Origin: an uncultured Pseudomonadota bacterium
GTDB lineage: Bacteria > Myxococcota_A > UBA796 > SXON01
DNA: 64,000 nt
NCBI GenBank assembly: GCA_903885375.1
Contig: CAISIK010000168.1
Span: forward strand, 1 to 64,000
Direction: 5' to 3'
Shown: in pieces, positions 25,188-33,973 of the stretch
Layout of the letters: every line of letters begins with the position of its first letter
Position numbering within the stretch: the first letter of the stretch is position 1
Notes under the pieces: model-generated
The model's input: the letters and a program-made list of their open reading frames with translations, nothing else
What the model was told of the DNA's origin: nothing
The model's database searches: none
Made by a program: the position numbers and the translations under genes

Positions 25188-26218
25188 CGGGGCCCCCGGG
25201 CCTTCACGCGCCCGCTGGCCACCTCGGCAGCCAGCGCCCGGAGGTACCGGAGCCCCTCGGCGGCGTGCGGGCGGGGATCGACGGGGTTGTACACCCGGAA
25301 CGGATCGGCCAGATCGGCCGGGCCCCGAAGGCCTGACCGCGTGGTTTCCACTAGAAAACTGTAGGTGCCCCACTGGGCATAGAGGTGATCGACCTCCATG
25401 CCGAGGCCCCGGAAGAAGAAGCCCCACCGGCTGAGCTGCCGCGGCCGGTAGGGGTGGCTCAGCATCGCGTCCTGCATCAGGACGCCGAGCCGGTGCAGCT
25501 CGGCGTGGTCGGGTGCCCGTTCGAAGCGGCCCGCCCAGGGGTAGTAGAAGAAGCCCCCGAAGGCGTGGAGCGACACGGCGGCATCGAAGGGCTCGGCCGC
25601 CGCGAGCTGCACGATGGCGCGCGACTCCGGCTGCGAGAGCGCCGCTGGCGACACGCTGTAGCGGCGGGGGATGAGCGCCTTCCACACCGCCCGGCTCTCG
25701 CGGTTGTGCCCGAAGTCGCGGTTCAGGTCGACGCCGGCGGCATTGCCGCGCCGGTACACCCGCTTGCCCTCCGTGAGGTCGCGCTCCACCCGCGCGCGCC
25801 CGTCGCGGTTGAGGGTGGGGACGACGATCACCTCCACGCCCGCGATCGGCTGCGCGGCAAAGCCCTCGAGGAAGGCCAACGCCACCTCGCTCGGCACCCA
25901 CTCCAGCGCGTGGATGTTCGCGAACACGAGCATCCGGCCCCGCAGGGGCACCGCCGGGTCGCGCAGGCGGAAGGCCCAGATGTTGGCGCCTTCAGCGGTC
26001 TGCCCGAGCACGAAGGGGTCGGCCACGCCGGGGCGCTCCGCCACCCACGGGGCGATGGCCGCGTAGAGCTCCCCGGCGAAGTGGTACGCGGGCTCTGCAT
26101 GGGCGCCCGCCCCCTCGGCCGCGGCCACCTCCTCGAGGAACGCGCGCGCCTGCGGGCCACAGGCCCCGCAGGCGGGCGCTGCCGCCGAACCGAGCGCCAC
26201 CAAGGCCGACAACATCAT
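25184..26218 (-). CDS. M14-family zinc carboxypeptidase, secreted
   Basis: A 344-residue exported peptidase with a short signal region (MMLSALVALGSAAAPAC). Zinc ligands are His and Glu in FANIHALEWVPSE (HxxE) and His in DAAVSLHAFGG. The substrate-binding Arg is in DLNRDFGHN and the catalytic Glu in SFLVETTRSG. Length and order fit M14 peptidases. It would trim C-terminal residues from peptides outside the cytoplasm. Its stop is shared with the cyclase start. Substrate specificity cannot be read; the pocket residue normally at position 255 is not obvious to me. It begins 33 bases after the next gene upstream. Confidence 0.9.
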   Translation of the reverse strand: MMLSALVALGSAAAPACGACGPQARAFLEEVAAAEGAGAHAEPAYHFAGELYAAIAPWVAERPGVADPFVLGQTAEGANIWAFRLRDPAVPLRGRMLVFANIHALEWVPSEVALAFLEGFAAQPIAGVEVIVVPTLNRDGRARVERDLTEGKRVYRRGNAAGVDLNRDFGHNRESRAVWKALIPRRYSVSPAALSQPESRAIVQLAAAEPFDAAVSLHAFGGFFYYPWAGRFERAPDHAELHRLGVLMQDAMLSHPYRPRQLSRWGFFFRGLGMEVDHLYAQWGTYSFLVETTRSGLRGPADLADPFRVYNPVDPRPHAAEGLRYLRALAAEVASGRVKARGPR

Positions 26219-26251
26219 CCGCGCTCCTTACCGCACGGCCGCCCGCTCCGC

Positions 26252-26797
26252 TCAGCGGCCGCGCAGCGAGGCCGCGACCTCTTCGCTCAGCTCGTCGGCA
26301 TCCACTCCGAACTCGCTCAACATCGATCGCAGATCATCGGGCACGCCCTCGCACCCGCAGCCCGGCTCCACCACGGCGCCGCGGCCGGCCCAGCACCACC
26401 GATCGGCGAGCTTGCGCGACTCCGCCGCGGTGAAGGCCCGCAGCTCCGCGCGGGAGACCAGCGGCAGGCGGGAGTCGGCCTTCAGCCAGGCGTGCAGGCC
26501 CGCGCGCAGGGCGAGCACCGATTCGTGGGTGGTGGCTTCGCCGCCCGCGCCGTGAACCACCACGCGCGCCACCGCACCCGGCGGGAACCGGCAGGGGCCC
26601 CGCACCTCCACCTCCACCGAGGTGGTGCAGCCTTCGGGTGCCACCACCGCCGGGCCGAGCGCCACGCCATCCTCGCCGACAAAGCCGACCGTGAGCCCGC
26701 CCGCAAGGCTTCCGGGCGGGAGCGAAACGCGCACCCGCCAGCGTGAATCCCGCCATGCCAGAAGCTCAACCTGCAAGGACCGACTCCGGTCGTGCAT
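26252..26797 (-). CDS. Hypothetical protein
   Basis: A 181-residue protein if begun at ATG 26797 (MHDRSRSLQVELLAW); starts further upstream would overlap the divergent lipoprotein gene. The first half looks like an Ig-like beta sandwich (VRVSLPPGSLAGGLTVGFVG ... VEVEVRGPCRFPPGAVARVV). The second half is helical, with CWAGRGAVVEPGCGCEG carrying three cysteines and an acidic C-terminal stretch. I see no signal peptide and no known family. It lies 28 bases from the divergent lipoprotein start, so both promoters must overlap there. It reads toward the carboxypeptidase and may be its operon leader. Confidence 0.65.
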   Translation of the reverse strand: MHDRSRSLQVELLAWRDSRWRVRVSLPPGSLAGGLTVGFVGEDGVALGPAVVAPEGCTTSVEVEVRGPCRFPPGAVARVVVHGAGGEATTHESVLALRAGLHAWLKADSRLPLVSRAELRAFTAAESRKLADRWCWAGRGAVVEPGCGCEGVPDDLRSMLSEFGVDADELSEEVAASLRGR

Positions 26798-26824
26798 ATA
26801 CTCACGGTCTGGCCGGAGACAACG

Positions 26825-27553
26825 ATGCTGTACTTCTCGCTGTGGCTCGGGTGTGCCGACGAAGCCCCGAAGCCCGCGCCCACCACCACCCGCGAACACC
26901 ATGCCGCCGTGCCGGCCTCGCCCGCCGAAGGGGAGGCAGAGGAGGACGACGACCGCAACTTCGGAGGTGGAAATCGTGAGCCGAAGGTGCGTGCCGTGCG
27001 CATCCAGCCCGCCCAGCCCTCACGAATGGACACGATGCAGGTCACGGTGAACGCCACCGACCCCGAGAACGACTCGCTCACCATCAACTACGAATGGAGC
27101 GTGAACGGGCAGCGGGTGTACGGCCCGGAGCTGCCCACGTTCGAGCTGAAGGACTACGAACGGGGCGACACGGTTTCGGTCACCGTGCGGGTGCGCGACG
27201 GCGTGAACGAGGTGCAGGCCACGAGTGATGCCTACACGCTGGTGAACGCCGACCCGCGCTTCGAGGGCAAGCCCACGGAGATGCGCACCATCGACGGCAC
27301 CCGGCTCGAAGCCACCGACCCCGACGGCGACACGGTCGCCTTCAAGATGAGCGGCGGCCCCGCGGGACTCACGCTCGACTCCCGCGGCGTGCTCCACTAC
27401 GCCGGTTCGGAGACCGAGCCGGGCGGCAAGTACACGCTGAAAATCGTCGCCGAGGACGGCAAGGGCGGCGCCACGACGCTCGAGCTCCCGCTCACGCTCA
27501 GCCCCGGCAGCAAGGCTCCCGCCGCGGCTCCCGGCGCGCCCCCCGCCGGATAG
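26825..27553 (+). CDS. Lipoprotein with two Ig/cadherin-like domains
   Basis: A 242-residue lipoprotein. ATG 26825 gives a very short signal [10 protein letters not shown] (Cys10), the same style as other lipoproteins here; a GTG at 26792 is an alternative. A linker rich in Ala, Pro and acidic residues leads to two beta-sandwich domains. The first (about 60-145) has [20 protein letters not shown], the second (about 150-225) [20 protein letters not shown] and [13 protein letters not shown], as in cadherin-like/He-PIG domains that bind calcium at their joints. It is probably outer-membrane anchored. It lies 25 bases before the FHA-sigma54 regulator. Confidence 0.8.
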   Translation: MLYFSLWLGCADEAPKPAPTTTREHHAAVPASPAEGEAEEDDDRNFGGGNREPKVRAVRIQPAQPSRMDTMQVTVNATDPENDSLTINYEWSVNGQRVYGPELPTFELKDYERGDTVSVTVRVRDGVNEVQATSDAYTLVNADPRFEGKPTEMRTIDGTRLEATDPDGDTVAFKMSGGPAGLTLDSRGVLHYAGSETEPGGKYTLKIVAEDGKGGATTLELPLTLSPGSKAPAAAPGAPPAG

Positions 27554-27578
27554 GAGACGCTCTTGTGACGGGGCATCC

Positions 27579-29180
27579 ATGGTCGGCCGGTTGACTTTCT
27601 TTCGCGACGAGCCTTCCGACACCGCCGAGCCGGTCTTCGCCTACCGGCTGCGGCCCTCCCGCACACGCATCGGCCGCACCGACGACAACGACGTGGTCCT
27701 CCCCGACGACGCCGTGAGCCGCTCGCATTGCATCCTCGACATTCGCGAAGCCAGCATCGAGCTCACCGACCGCTCCAGCAACGGAACGTGGGTGAACGGC
27801 CGGCGCACCCAGCGCGCCACCCTCGGACAGGGGGATGTGGTGCGGATCGGCCCCTTCCACGCCCGGGTCGACCTCACCGCCGACAGCGATGTCCCCCCCA
27901 CCGAGGAGTCCCAGCCCGAAGCCCGGCACGAGGAGCTGGTCGACAGCACCGACGGTCTCGCCGTGGCGGAGGCCTTCCTCACTATCGTGGAGGGCCCCGG
28001 GAAGGGGAAGCGCCTCCGGCTCCGCGGCGCACGCCTCACGCTGGGCGGGCCCGGCAGCCGCATCCCGCTCGAAGACCCCACGCTCGTGAAGGACCACGTG
28101 CGCATCCGCCTCAACCAGGGGCGGGTGCTGGTGGAGCCGGCGGCCGGCGCCGCGTTCGTGGGGCCCGCACGGGTGCGCGACCTCCTGCCCCTCTTCGTGG
28201 GCGAGGAGCTGCGGCTCGGCAACACCGTGGTGCGCGTGGACTGGGAAACGCAGGTGTCCTCGCCCTCGTCCGAGCGCTTCGGCGACATGGTGGGCACGAG
28301 CGAGGTCATGCGCAACGCCTTCGGGCTCCTGCGCCGGATGGCCGCACACCACGCGCCCGTGCTGCTCATCGGTGAGTCCGGCACCGGCAAGGAGCTGGCG
28401 GCCCGAGGCCTGCACGACGCCTCGCCCCGCGCCGCCACGCGCTTCGTGGCGGTGAACTGCGGCGCGATCTCGCCGTCCCTGTTCGAGTCGGAGCTCTTCG
28501 GCCACGAGAAGGGCGCCTTCACGGGCGCCAACGAGCGCCGCGACGGCGCCTTCCAGCGCGCCGACGGCGGCACCCTCTTCCTCGACGAGGTGGGTGAGCT
28601 CCCCGAGGAGGCCCAGGCGAAGCTGCTCCGCGCCCTCGAAACCGGCGAGGTGCGCCGCGTGGGCGGCAGCGACCCCACCTTCCCCGACGTGCGCATCGTG
28701 GCCGCCACCAACCGGCGCCTCCACGAAGCCGCCCGCGACGGCGAGTTCCGCAGCGACCTGTACTTCCGCCTCGCCGTGCTCGCGGTGCGCCTTCCCGCCC
28801 TGCGCGAGCGCCCCGAGGACATCCCCGCGATGGCCCAGGCGATCGCCCAACGCATCCACGCCCAGATGCGGGTCACCCCCGAGGCAATGGTCGCGCTGCA
28901 GGGCTACTCCTGGCCCGGCAACGCGCGCGAGCTGCGCAACGTGCTCACCCGCGCCTTCGTGCTCACCGGTCCCCTCGTCGAACCCGGCCACCTCATCTTC
29001 TCGCCGCTCGACGCCGAATCCACCCCCGCCGCGCCCCGCCGCACGATCGACGACGCCGAGCGCGAGGTGGTGACCGACGCGCTGCGCCGCGCCAAGGACA
29101 ACCGCACCGTCGCCGCGCGGCTCCTTGGCATCCCCCGCTCCTCGCTCCTCTACAAGCTCAAACGCTGGGGGATCGAGTAG
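27579..29180 (+). CDS. Sigma-54 activator with two N-terminal FHA domains
   Basis: A 533-residue enhancer-binding protein. The first FHA domain (about 25-100) has [21 protein letters not shown] and SSNGTWVNG, an intact phosphothreonine-binding surface. A second FHA-like domain (about 130-220) lacks the Arg/Ser/Asn signature and looks degenerate. The AAA+ domain has Walker A GESGTGKE, the sigma-54 contact loop GAFTGA, Walker [13 protein letters not shown] and the R-finger region. A Fis-type helix-turn-helix closes it ([20 protein letters not shown]). Such FHA activators respond to Ser/Thr kinases and are common in Myxococcota. No kinase gene is adjacent. Its last 23 bases overlap the end of convergent radC. 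Confidence 0.94.
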   Translation: MVGRLTFFRDEPSDTAEPVFAYRLRPSRTRIGRTDDNDVVLPDDAVSRSHCILDIREASIELTDRSSNGTWVNGRRTQRATLGQGDVVRIGPFHARVDLTADSDVPPTEESQPEARHEELVDSTDGLAVAEAFLTIVEGPGKGKRLRLRGARLTLGGPGSRIPLEDPTLVKDHVRIRLNQGRVLVEPAAGAAFVGPARVRDLLPLFVGEELRLGNTVVRVDWETQVSSPSSERFGDMVGTSEVMRNAFGLLRRMAAHHAPVLLIGESGTGKELAARGLHDASPRAATRFVAVNCGAISPSLFESELFGHEKGAFTGANERRDGAFQRADGGTLFLDEVGELPEEAQAKLLRALETGEVRRVGGSDPTFPDVRIVAATNRRLHEAARDGEFRSDLYFRLAVLAVRLPALRERPEDIPAMAQAIAQRIHAQMRVTPEAMVALQGYSWPGNARELRNVLTRAFVLTGPLVEPGHLIFSPLDAESTPAAPRRTIDDAEREVVTDALRRAKDNRTVAARLLGIPRSSLLYKLKRWGIE

Positions 29181-29814
29181 GCGACCAGGCCGGCGGGATG
29201 TGGCCCCGCTCGGCCAGCGACACCCAGTCGAGGCCGGCCACCACGAGGTGATCGACCACGCCCAGGCCGAGGAGCCCCGCGCCTTCCACCACGCGACGCG
29301 TCACGAGGATGTCGTCGGAGGAGGGCTCGGGGTCGCCGCTCGGATGGTTGTGCGCGAGCACCACCGCCTGCGCGCCGGTGCGGAGCATCTCGCCGAGGAT
29401 GAGGCGCACATCGAAGAGCGTGTGGTCCACGCTGCCCTGGCTCAGCCGGCGAAGCGAGATCACCTCGAGGCGACGGTTCAGGAAGAGCCCATGGAGCTCC
29501 TCGTGGGCGAGCCCGGTGAAGCGCGGCGAGAGCCACCGGGCAGCATCACTGGCGCTCCCCACGCGCGAGCGACGCGGCGACTCGCCAAACGCGCGGCGGG
29601 CGAGCGCGAAGGCCGCGTGCATCCGCACGGCGCGGGCGTTGCCCACGTGGCGCGCGAGGCTGGCGGGGGAGGCGGCGAGCAGCCCCGAGGCGCTGCCGAA
29701 TTCGGCGAGGAGGGCGGAGGCGGCGGGCGCGCTGCCGACCACGAGACGGAGCAGCTCGGCCTCGCCGAGCGCCTCCGGTCCCATGCGGGCGTAGTGGGTG
29801 GAGTCGGGGTTCAC
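29158..29814 (-). CDS. radC: RadC-family JAB protein
   Basis: About 218 residues from GTG 29814; ATG 29784 would give 208. An N-terminal helix-hairpin-helix-like part ([20 protein letters not shown]) is followed by the JAB/MPN metalloprotease-like domain. This carries the ligand motif [15 protein letters not shown] with two His and an Asp, and Glu in the [12 protein letters not shown] strand, then [14 protein letters not shown]. Its role is uncertain; links to repair are disputed. The C-terminal 7-8 codons lie opposite the end of the sigma-54 activator gene, so the two converge with a tail overlap. Confidence 0.88.
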   Translation of the reverse strand: MNPDSTHYARMGPEALGEAELLRLVVGSAPAASALLAEFGSASGLLAASPASLARHVGNARAVRMHAAFALARRAFGESPRRSRVGSASDAARWLSPRFTGLAHEELHGLFLNRRLEVISLRRLSQGSVDHTLFDVRLILGEMLRTGAQAVVLAHNHPSGDPEPSSDDILVTRRVVEGAGLLGLGVVDHLVVAGLDWVSLAERGHIPPAWSPTRSPSV

Positions 29815-29836
29815 GACCGGGCCCGGTGCAATCCGC

Positions 29837-29862
29837 GTGCCGCCCGCCGGGGCGGGCGGCAC
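29837..29862. repeat. Perfect palindrome upstream of radC
   Basis: Twelve-base arms GTGCCGCCCGCC and GGCGGGCGGCAC are separated by two bases. It lies 22 bases before the radC start and 150 bases before lgt, inside a 198-base gap that otherwise shows no gene. It could be an operator for radC, a hairpin in its leader or an intergenic repeat. Confidence 0.6.
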
Positions 29863-30012
29863 CACGCTCCACCGACACTTTTCGCCCCCGGCACGCCCTC
29901 GCCCCGACCGACGTCCGTCGCGCGCCGCCGACGCCGGTCGGCCCGCGGGCGTCAAGCTCCCCCCGACGAAACGCGACAGCAACACGGGCGGCGGAGCGGT
30001 TAGCCTCCGCGA

Positions 30013-30936
30013 ATGTGGAAGACGTTGTACCAGCCCGCGAACAGCGAGCTGTCGATCAACACCTGGGGCGTGATGGTCACGCTCGCGTTCGCGGCGGCCG
30101 CCTGGGTTGTGCACCATCGCACGCGCCGCGTGGGCATCGACCCCGACAAGATGGTCTGGCTCTACCTCATCGCCATCGTCGGCGGCCTCGCGGGCGCGCG
30201 GCTGCTGCACTTCACGATGGCCACGCCCAAGGAGTTCTTCGCCGACCCGATGATCTTCTTCCGCGTGTGGCAGGGCGGCTTCGCCCTGTACGGCGGGCTC
30301 ATCCTCGCGGGTGTCGGCGGCGTGACCTACGCGCTCGCCCGCGGCATCAACGTGTGGAAGATGACCGACGCGGTCTTTCCGGCCGTGCTGCTCGGCGTGT
30401 CCATCGGTCGCATGGGCTGCTTCTTCGCGGGCTGCTGCCACGGCGCCATCGTCGACCTGCCGCAGGACGCCATCGCCATCTTCCCCGAGGGTTTCTCGGG
30501 CGGGCAGCTCTGGATCGTGCCACACGCGCCCTTCCTGCTCGAGCTCACCCACCACGGCGTGGGCAAGAACGACGTGGTCGTGATGGCCACGCAGCTCTAC
30601 GAAACGATCGTGACCGGCGGCATCTTCCTCGCCATGTCGTGGTTGTGGAACCACCGGCGCTTCGATGGCCAGGTCTTCGGCGTGTCGCTCATGCTCTACG
30701 CGATCTGGCGGCCCATCAACGAGATGATCCGCGGCGACGACGTGCGCGGCCTCGACCACCTCACCTGGCTTCCGACGAGCTGGCCGGTCCACACCACCTC
30801 GCAGGCCATCAGCCTGCCGGTGTTCGCCGTGGGCCTGCTGATCGTGCTGTTCCGGTTCAACCGGGGGGTCTCGCCCGAAGCGCCGTTCCAGCCCACGCAG
30901 GAAGAGCTGGTCGAAGGGTCGGCGCCCCGCTTCTGA
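30013..30936 (+). CDS. lgt: Prolipoprotein diacylglyceryl transferase
   Basis: A 307-residue integral membrane enzyme that moves diacylglycerol from phosphatidylglycerol to the lipobox cysteine, the first step in lipoprotein maturation. Family features are HHRTRRVGIDPDKMVWL, IVGGLAGARLLHF, the WQGGFALYGGLILAG loop, the signature GRMGCFFAGCCHG with the essential Arg near residue 133, and a late RPINEMIRGDD. About seven helices are visible and the length is slightly above normal. The window holds many lipoprotein substrates. It stands alone; the next gene is convergent, with only three bases between. Confidence 0.95.
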   Translation: MWKTLYQPANSELSINTWGVMVTLAFAAAAWVVHHRTRRVGIDPDKMVWLYLIAIVGGLAGARLLHFTMATPKEFFADPMIFFRVWQGGFALYGGLILAGVGGVTYALARGINVWKMTDAVFPAVLLGVSIGRMGCFFAGCCHGAIVDLPQDAIAIFPEGFSGGQLWIVPHAPFLLELTHHGVGKNDVVVMATQLYETIVTGGIFLAMSWLWNHRRFDGQVFGVSLMLYAIWRPINEMIRGDDVRGLDHLTWLPTSWPVHTTSQAISLPVFAVGLLIVLFRFNRGVSPEAPFQPTQEELVEGSAPRF

Positions 30937-30939
30937 GCT

Positions 30940-31959
30940 TCAGCGAGCCTGGCCGCGCAGCCAGTCGCCGATGAGCGGGAAGACATCGCGCTCGGCATCC
31001 TCGCCGAGACCGAGATCGAGGTGGCCGTAGTCGGGGAGCTCCACGAAGCGGGCTTCGGCGGCGTGCCCCTCGGTCCAGGGGCGCACGAACTCGGGACGGC
31101 CCGCGAGGTCGATGGTGCCGGCGATCGCGAGCACGGGGACCTCGGCGGCGTGGAAGGCGGAGGTCCAGTCCACCTTGCCGTCGGCGCTCTCGAAGCGCTC
31201 GTGGGTGAGCATGCGCCCGAAGTGCTGCATCTCCTCGCGCGACATCGGCGCGACGATGTTCTGGAGCATCGTGCGCTCGGTTTCCGGGCGGAAGTGCGCC
31301 GGGTTGTAGAGGAGCTGGTGGATCTTGCCCGGCACCACCCCACCGGCGGAGGCGGCGAACTCCGCGCCGGCCGGCGAATCCACGTAGAGCAGGCCCGCGC
31401 CGGCGAGCCCCATCCCCACGCGGGCGGCCTCGATCATCGGCGCATCGCGGCGAAACGTGGCCGGGCTCCCGACCATCACCATCGCAGAGAGGAAGCGCGC
31501 GCCGCCCTCCACCGCGTAGATCGCCCCCACCATGCCGCCCATGGAGTGGCCGACGTACCCGACCTTCTCGTGCCCGGTCACCCGCCGGATGTACGCCACG
31601 GCGGCGGGCACGTCCTGCTTGCCGTAGTCGTCCACCGTCCACCCGCGCACCTGCCAATCGCCCTCCACGCCGTACTGCGCGTTGCCGTGGCCGCGCAGGT
31701 CGAGGAGCCAGGGATCGAAGCCCTGGTCCACCAGCCAGCGGGCGAGGGAGTGGTCGGCGTCGAGGTCCCAGAAGCGGTGGTTGCTCGACACGCCATGCAC
31801 GAGGAGCACGGGCTCGCCGCGCCCGGGGTGGTGGTGCAGCGCGACGGTGGCGCCGTCGGCCGTTTCGATCTGGTGGTCGGTGGCGAGCAGGCAGGCCTGG
31901 CCCGACGCCGCGGGGGAGGCCGGGCAGGCGAACAACAGCGGGAGCAGGGACAGCAGCAC
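30940..31959 (-). CDS. Alpha/beta hydrolase lipoprotein
   Basis: A 339-residue hydrolase with a lipoprotein signal (MLLSLLPLLFAC, Cys12). The fold marks are VLLVHGVSSNHRFW (oxyanion loop), the nucleophile elbow GYVGHSMGGMVG with Ser, the acid in IAGTIDLAGRP and the His in DYGHLDLGLG. An insert of about 80 residues with methionine-rich helices (about 190-270) is the lid. Closest in style to epoxide hydrolase/lipase relatives, but the substrate is unknown. The surface anchor suggests action on external lipids or esters. It converges with lgt. Confidence 0.88.
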   Translation of the reverse strand: MLLSLLPLLFACPASPAASGQACLLATDHQIETADGATVALHHHPGRGEPVLLVHGVSSNHRFWDLDADHSLARWLVDQGFDPWLLDLRGHGNAQYGVEGDWQVRGWTVDDYGKQDVPAAVAYIRRVTGHEKVGYVGHSMGGMVGAIYAVEGGARFLSAMVMVGSPATFRRDAPMIEAARVGMGLAGAGLLYVDSPAGAEFAASAGGVVPGKIHQLLYNPAHFRPETERTMLQNIVAPMSREEMQHFGRMLTHERFESADGKVDWTSAFHAAEVPVLAIAGTIDLAGRPEFVRPWTEGHAAEARFVELPDYGHLDLGLGEDAERDVFPLIGDWLRGQAR

Positions 31960-32039
31960 GGCAAGCGACTAACCGGCACCGCGCCGGCTCGGCGCTCTCC
32001 CCGGAACGCGGTAGGGGTCTTCGCGCGCCCGAGACCCCG

Positions 32040-33314
32040 ATGCTCCTCGCCCTCCTCTCCCTCGCCCACGCGGTCACGCTCGAAGAGGCGTGGGCCGCCG
32101 CCGACCACGGCGGTGTGGACACCCAGCTCGTGGAGGAGCAGTTCAAGGCCGCCAGCACCCTCACGGGCGCGGCGTGGTCGCTCGTCTCCCCGAAGTTCGT
32201 CCTGCGCGGCAACTACACGCTCAACGACGAGGAGCTGGTGTTCGACAGCAGCGCCCTCATCCCCGAGAACCTCGCCGGCCTGATGGGCGAGACCGACCCG
32301 GTCGTTCTCCAGAAGAAGTCCTTCTTCGATGCCAACGCCTCCATCGTGCAGCCGCTGTTTTCCGGGCAGGCGCTGCCGCTCCTGCGCGCGGCCTACGGCG
32401 AGGTGGCCGCCGCGAAGGAGGAGCTGCGCGGGCACCGTGGCGCGCTTCGTCTCGGCGTGGCGCGGGCCTACTGGGGCGTGCTCCTCGCCCGTGAGGGTGT
32501 GCAGATCGCCTCCGAGGCGCTCACCAGCGCACAGAAGCACCGCAAGCTGGCGGAGGCCGCGGCCGACGTGGGTCTCGCGGCCCCCACCGCCCGCCTGCAG
32601 GCCCAGATCGCCGAGTCCCGCGCCGAGCGCGAGCTGGCCGCCGCGGTGGAAGGCAGGGTCACCGCCGAGCAGGCGTTCGCCCGGCTCACGAGCCTCCCGC
32701 CCGACGAGGCCGTGCAGCTCCCCGCGGCGCGCCCGCTCCGCTGGGACAACGTGGAAGAGGCCATCTCCGAGGCGGGCGGCGCTCGCCCCGCCCTTCGCGC
32801 CGCCCACACCCGCGTGGGCTCGGCCAGCGCCCAGTCCCTCGCGCGCACCATGGCCTGGCTCCCCGACGTGAACGGCCGCTTCACCTACGTGTGGACCGAG
32901 AACGTGTCCGCCTTCAACGACCGCGACGAGTTCTGGATGATCGTGGTGGAGGGGGAGTGGGTGCTCTGGGATGGCGGGTACCGCCTCGCGGAGCAGGCCA
33001 AGGCCGCCGCCCAGAAGCGCATGGCCGTGCTCGCCGAGACCCGCGCCACCGATGAAGCGGAGGCCGAGCTGCGCACCCTCTGGCAGCAGCACACCCGCGC
33101 CGAGAAGGCGCTCGGCACCGTGGAGCACGAGCTCGCCCTCGCCAAGGAGAACCTCCGGCTCGCCGAGGTGGCCTGGGAATCGGGCGCGCTCAAGTTCATC
33201 GAGCTGGAGGATGCCCGGCTCGGCGAGAAGGCCGCCCGGCTCGGCGTGCTGCAGGAGCGGATGAACGCCCACCTCGCCGCGCTGGGGCTCGAGGTCGCCG
33301 TCGGCCTCCCCTGA
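32040..33314 (+). CDS. TolC-family outer membrane channel
   Basis: A 424-residue protein with a signal peptide (MLLALLSLAHA) and two repeats of long coiled helices plus beta strands, as in TolC. Visible family patterns are VTLEEAWAAADHGGVDTQLVEE at the start, SIVQPLFSGQALPLLRAA, and the second half LWDGGYRLAEQAKAAAQKR. The C-terminal equatorial helix pair ends ARLGVLQERMNAHLAALGL. The length matches TolC. There are no inner-membrane pump or adaptor genes next to it, so it is an orphan channel that must pair with a system elsewhere. Confidence 0.88.
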   Translation: MLLALLSLAHAVTLEEAWAAADHGGVDTQLVEEQFKAASTLTGAAWSLVSPKFVLRGNYTLNDEELVFDSSALIPENLAGLMGETDPVVLQKKSFFDANASIVQPLFSGQALPLLRAAYGEVAAAKEELRGHRGALRLGVARAYWGVLLAREGVQIASEALTSAQKHRKLAEAAADVGLAAPTARLQAQIAESRAERELAAAVEGRVTAEQAFARLTSLPPDEAVQLPAARPLRWDNVEEAISEAGGARPALRAAHTRVGSASAQSLARTMAWLPDVNGRFTYVWTENVSAFNDRDEFWMIVVEGEWVLWDGGYRLAEQAKAAAQKRMAVLAETRATDEAEAELRTLWQQHTRAEKALGTVEHELALAKENLRLAEVAWESGALKFIELEDARLGEKAARLGVLQERMNAHLAALGLEVAVGLP

Positions 33315-33323
33315 GCCCGCCGC

Positions 33324-33908
33324 TCAGCCGCGGCGCCACACGAGGCAGAAGTTGTTGGCGGGCATGGCGATCGTCTCTGCCAACGAGAAGCCATCGGCCA
33401 CCGCCGCGAGCGCCGCCACGTCGCGCACGCCCCACTCGGGGTTCCGGGCGCGGAGCGAGGCGTCGAACGCTTCGTTGCTCGGCGCGGTGTGGGCGCCCTC
33501 GAAGGCGTAGGGGCCGTAGGTGATGAGCAGGGCGCCCGCCGGGAGGGCCCGCCGCGCACCGGCGAACAGGGCCACCGCCGCAGCCCAGGGAGCGATGTGC
33601 ACCATGTTCGCGCAGAAGATCGCCGCGAACGGCCCCGGGGGCCACACGCCCAGCGTGTCGAGCCGGACGGCGGGCAACACGTTCGGCAGGGCCTCCTCCT
33701 CGCGCCACGCCTCGATGCTCGCGAGGTGGTCGGCCTCGAGGTCGGTGGGTTGCCACACCACGTGCGGCAGGGCGCGGGCGAAGTACACGCCGTGCTCCCC
33801 GGAGCCGCTGGCCACCTCGAGCACGGTGCCCGCCGGAAGCCTCGGGCGCAGCACCTCGAGGATGGCATCGCGGTTGCGGGCGGTGGCAGGAAACTGCAAA
33901 CGGGGCAT
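33324..33908 (-). CDS. DUF938 SAM-dependent methyltransferase-like protein
   Basis: A 194-residue protein of the DUF938 family. It begins with FPATARNRDAILEVLRPRLP and has the SAM-binding glycine loop VLEVASGSGEHGVYFA, the acidic residue in WQPTDLEADHLASI, and FCANMVHIAPWAAA. Then come LLITYGPYAFEGAHTAPSNE and EWGVRDVAALAAVADGF, a very characteristic block. The target is not known for this family. It is convergent with the TolC-like gene (9 bases) and divergent from the gene at 33974. Confidence 0.92.
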   Translation of the reverse strand: MPRLQFPATARNRDAILEVLRPRLPAGTVLEVASGSGEHGVYFARALPHVVWQPTDLEADHLASIEAWREEEALPNVLPAVRLDTLGVWPPGPFAAIFCANMVHIAPWAAAVALFAGARRALPAGALLITYGPYAFEGAHTAPSNEAFDASLRARNPEWGVRDVAALAAVADGFSLAETIAMPANNFCLVWRRG

Positions 33909-33973
33909 CTCCGCGCCTATCCCAAGGACCCCGAGCGGTGGCCCCCCTCCCGATCGGGAATTAGCCGTCCGCG

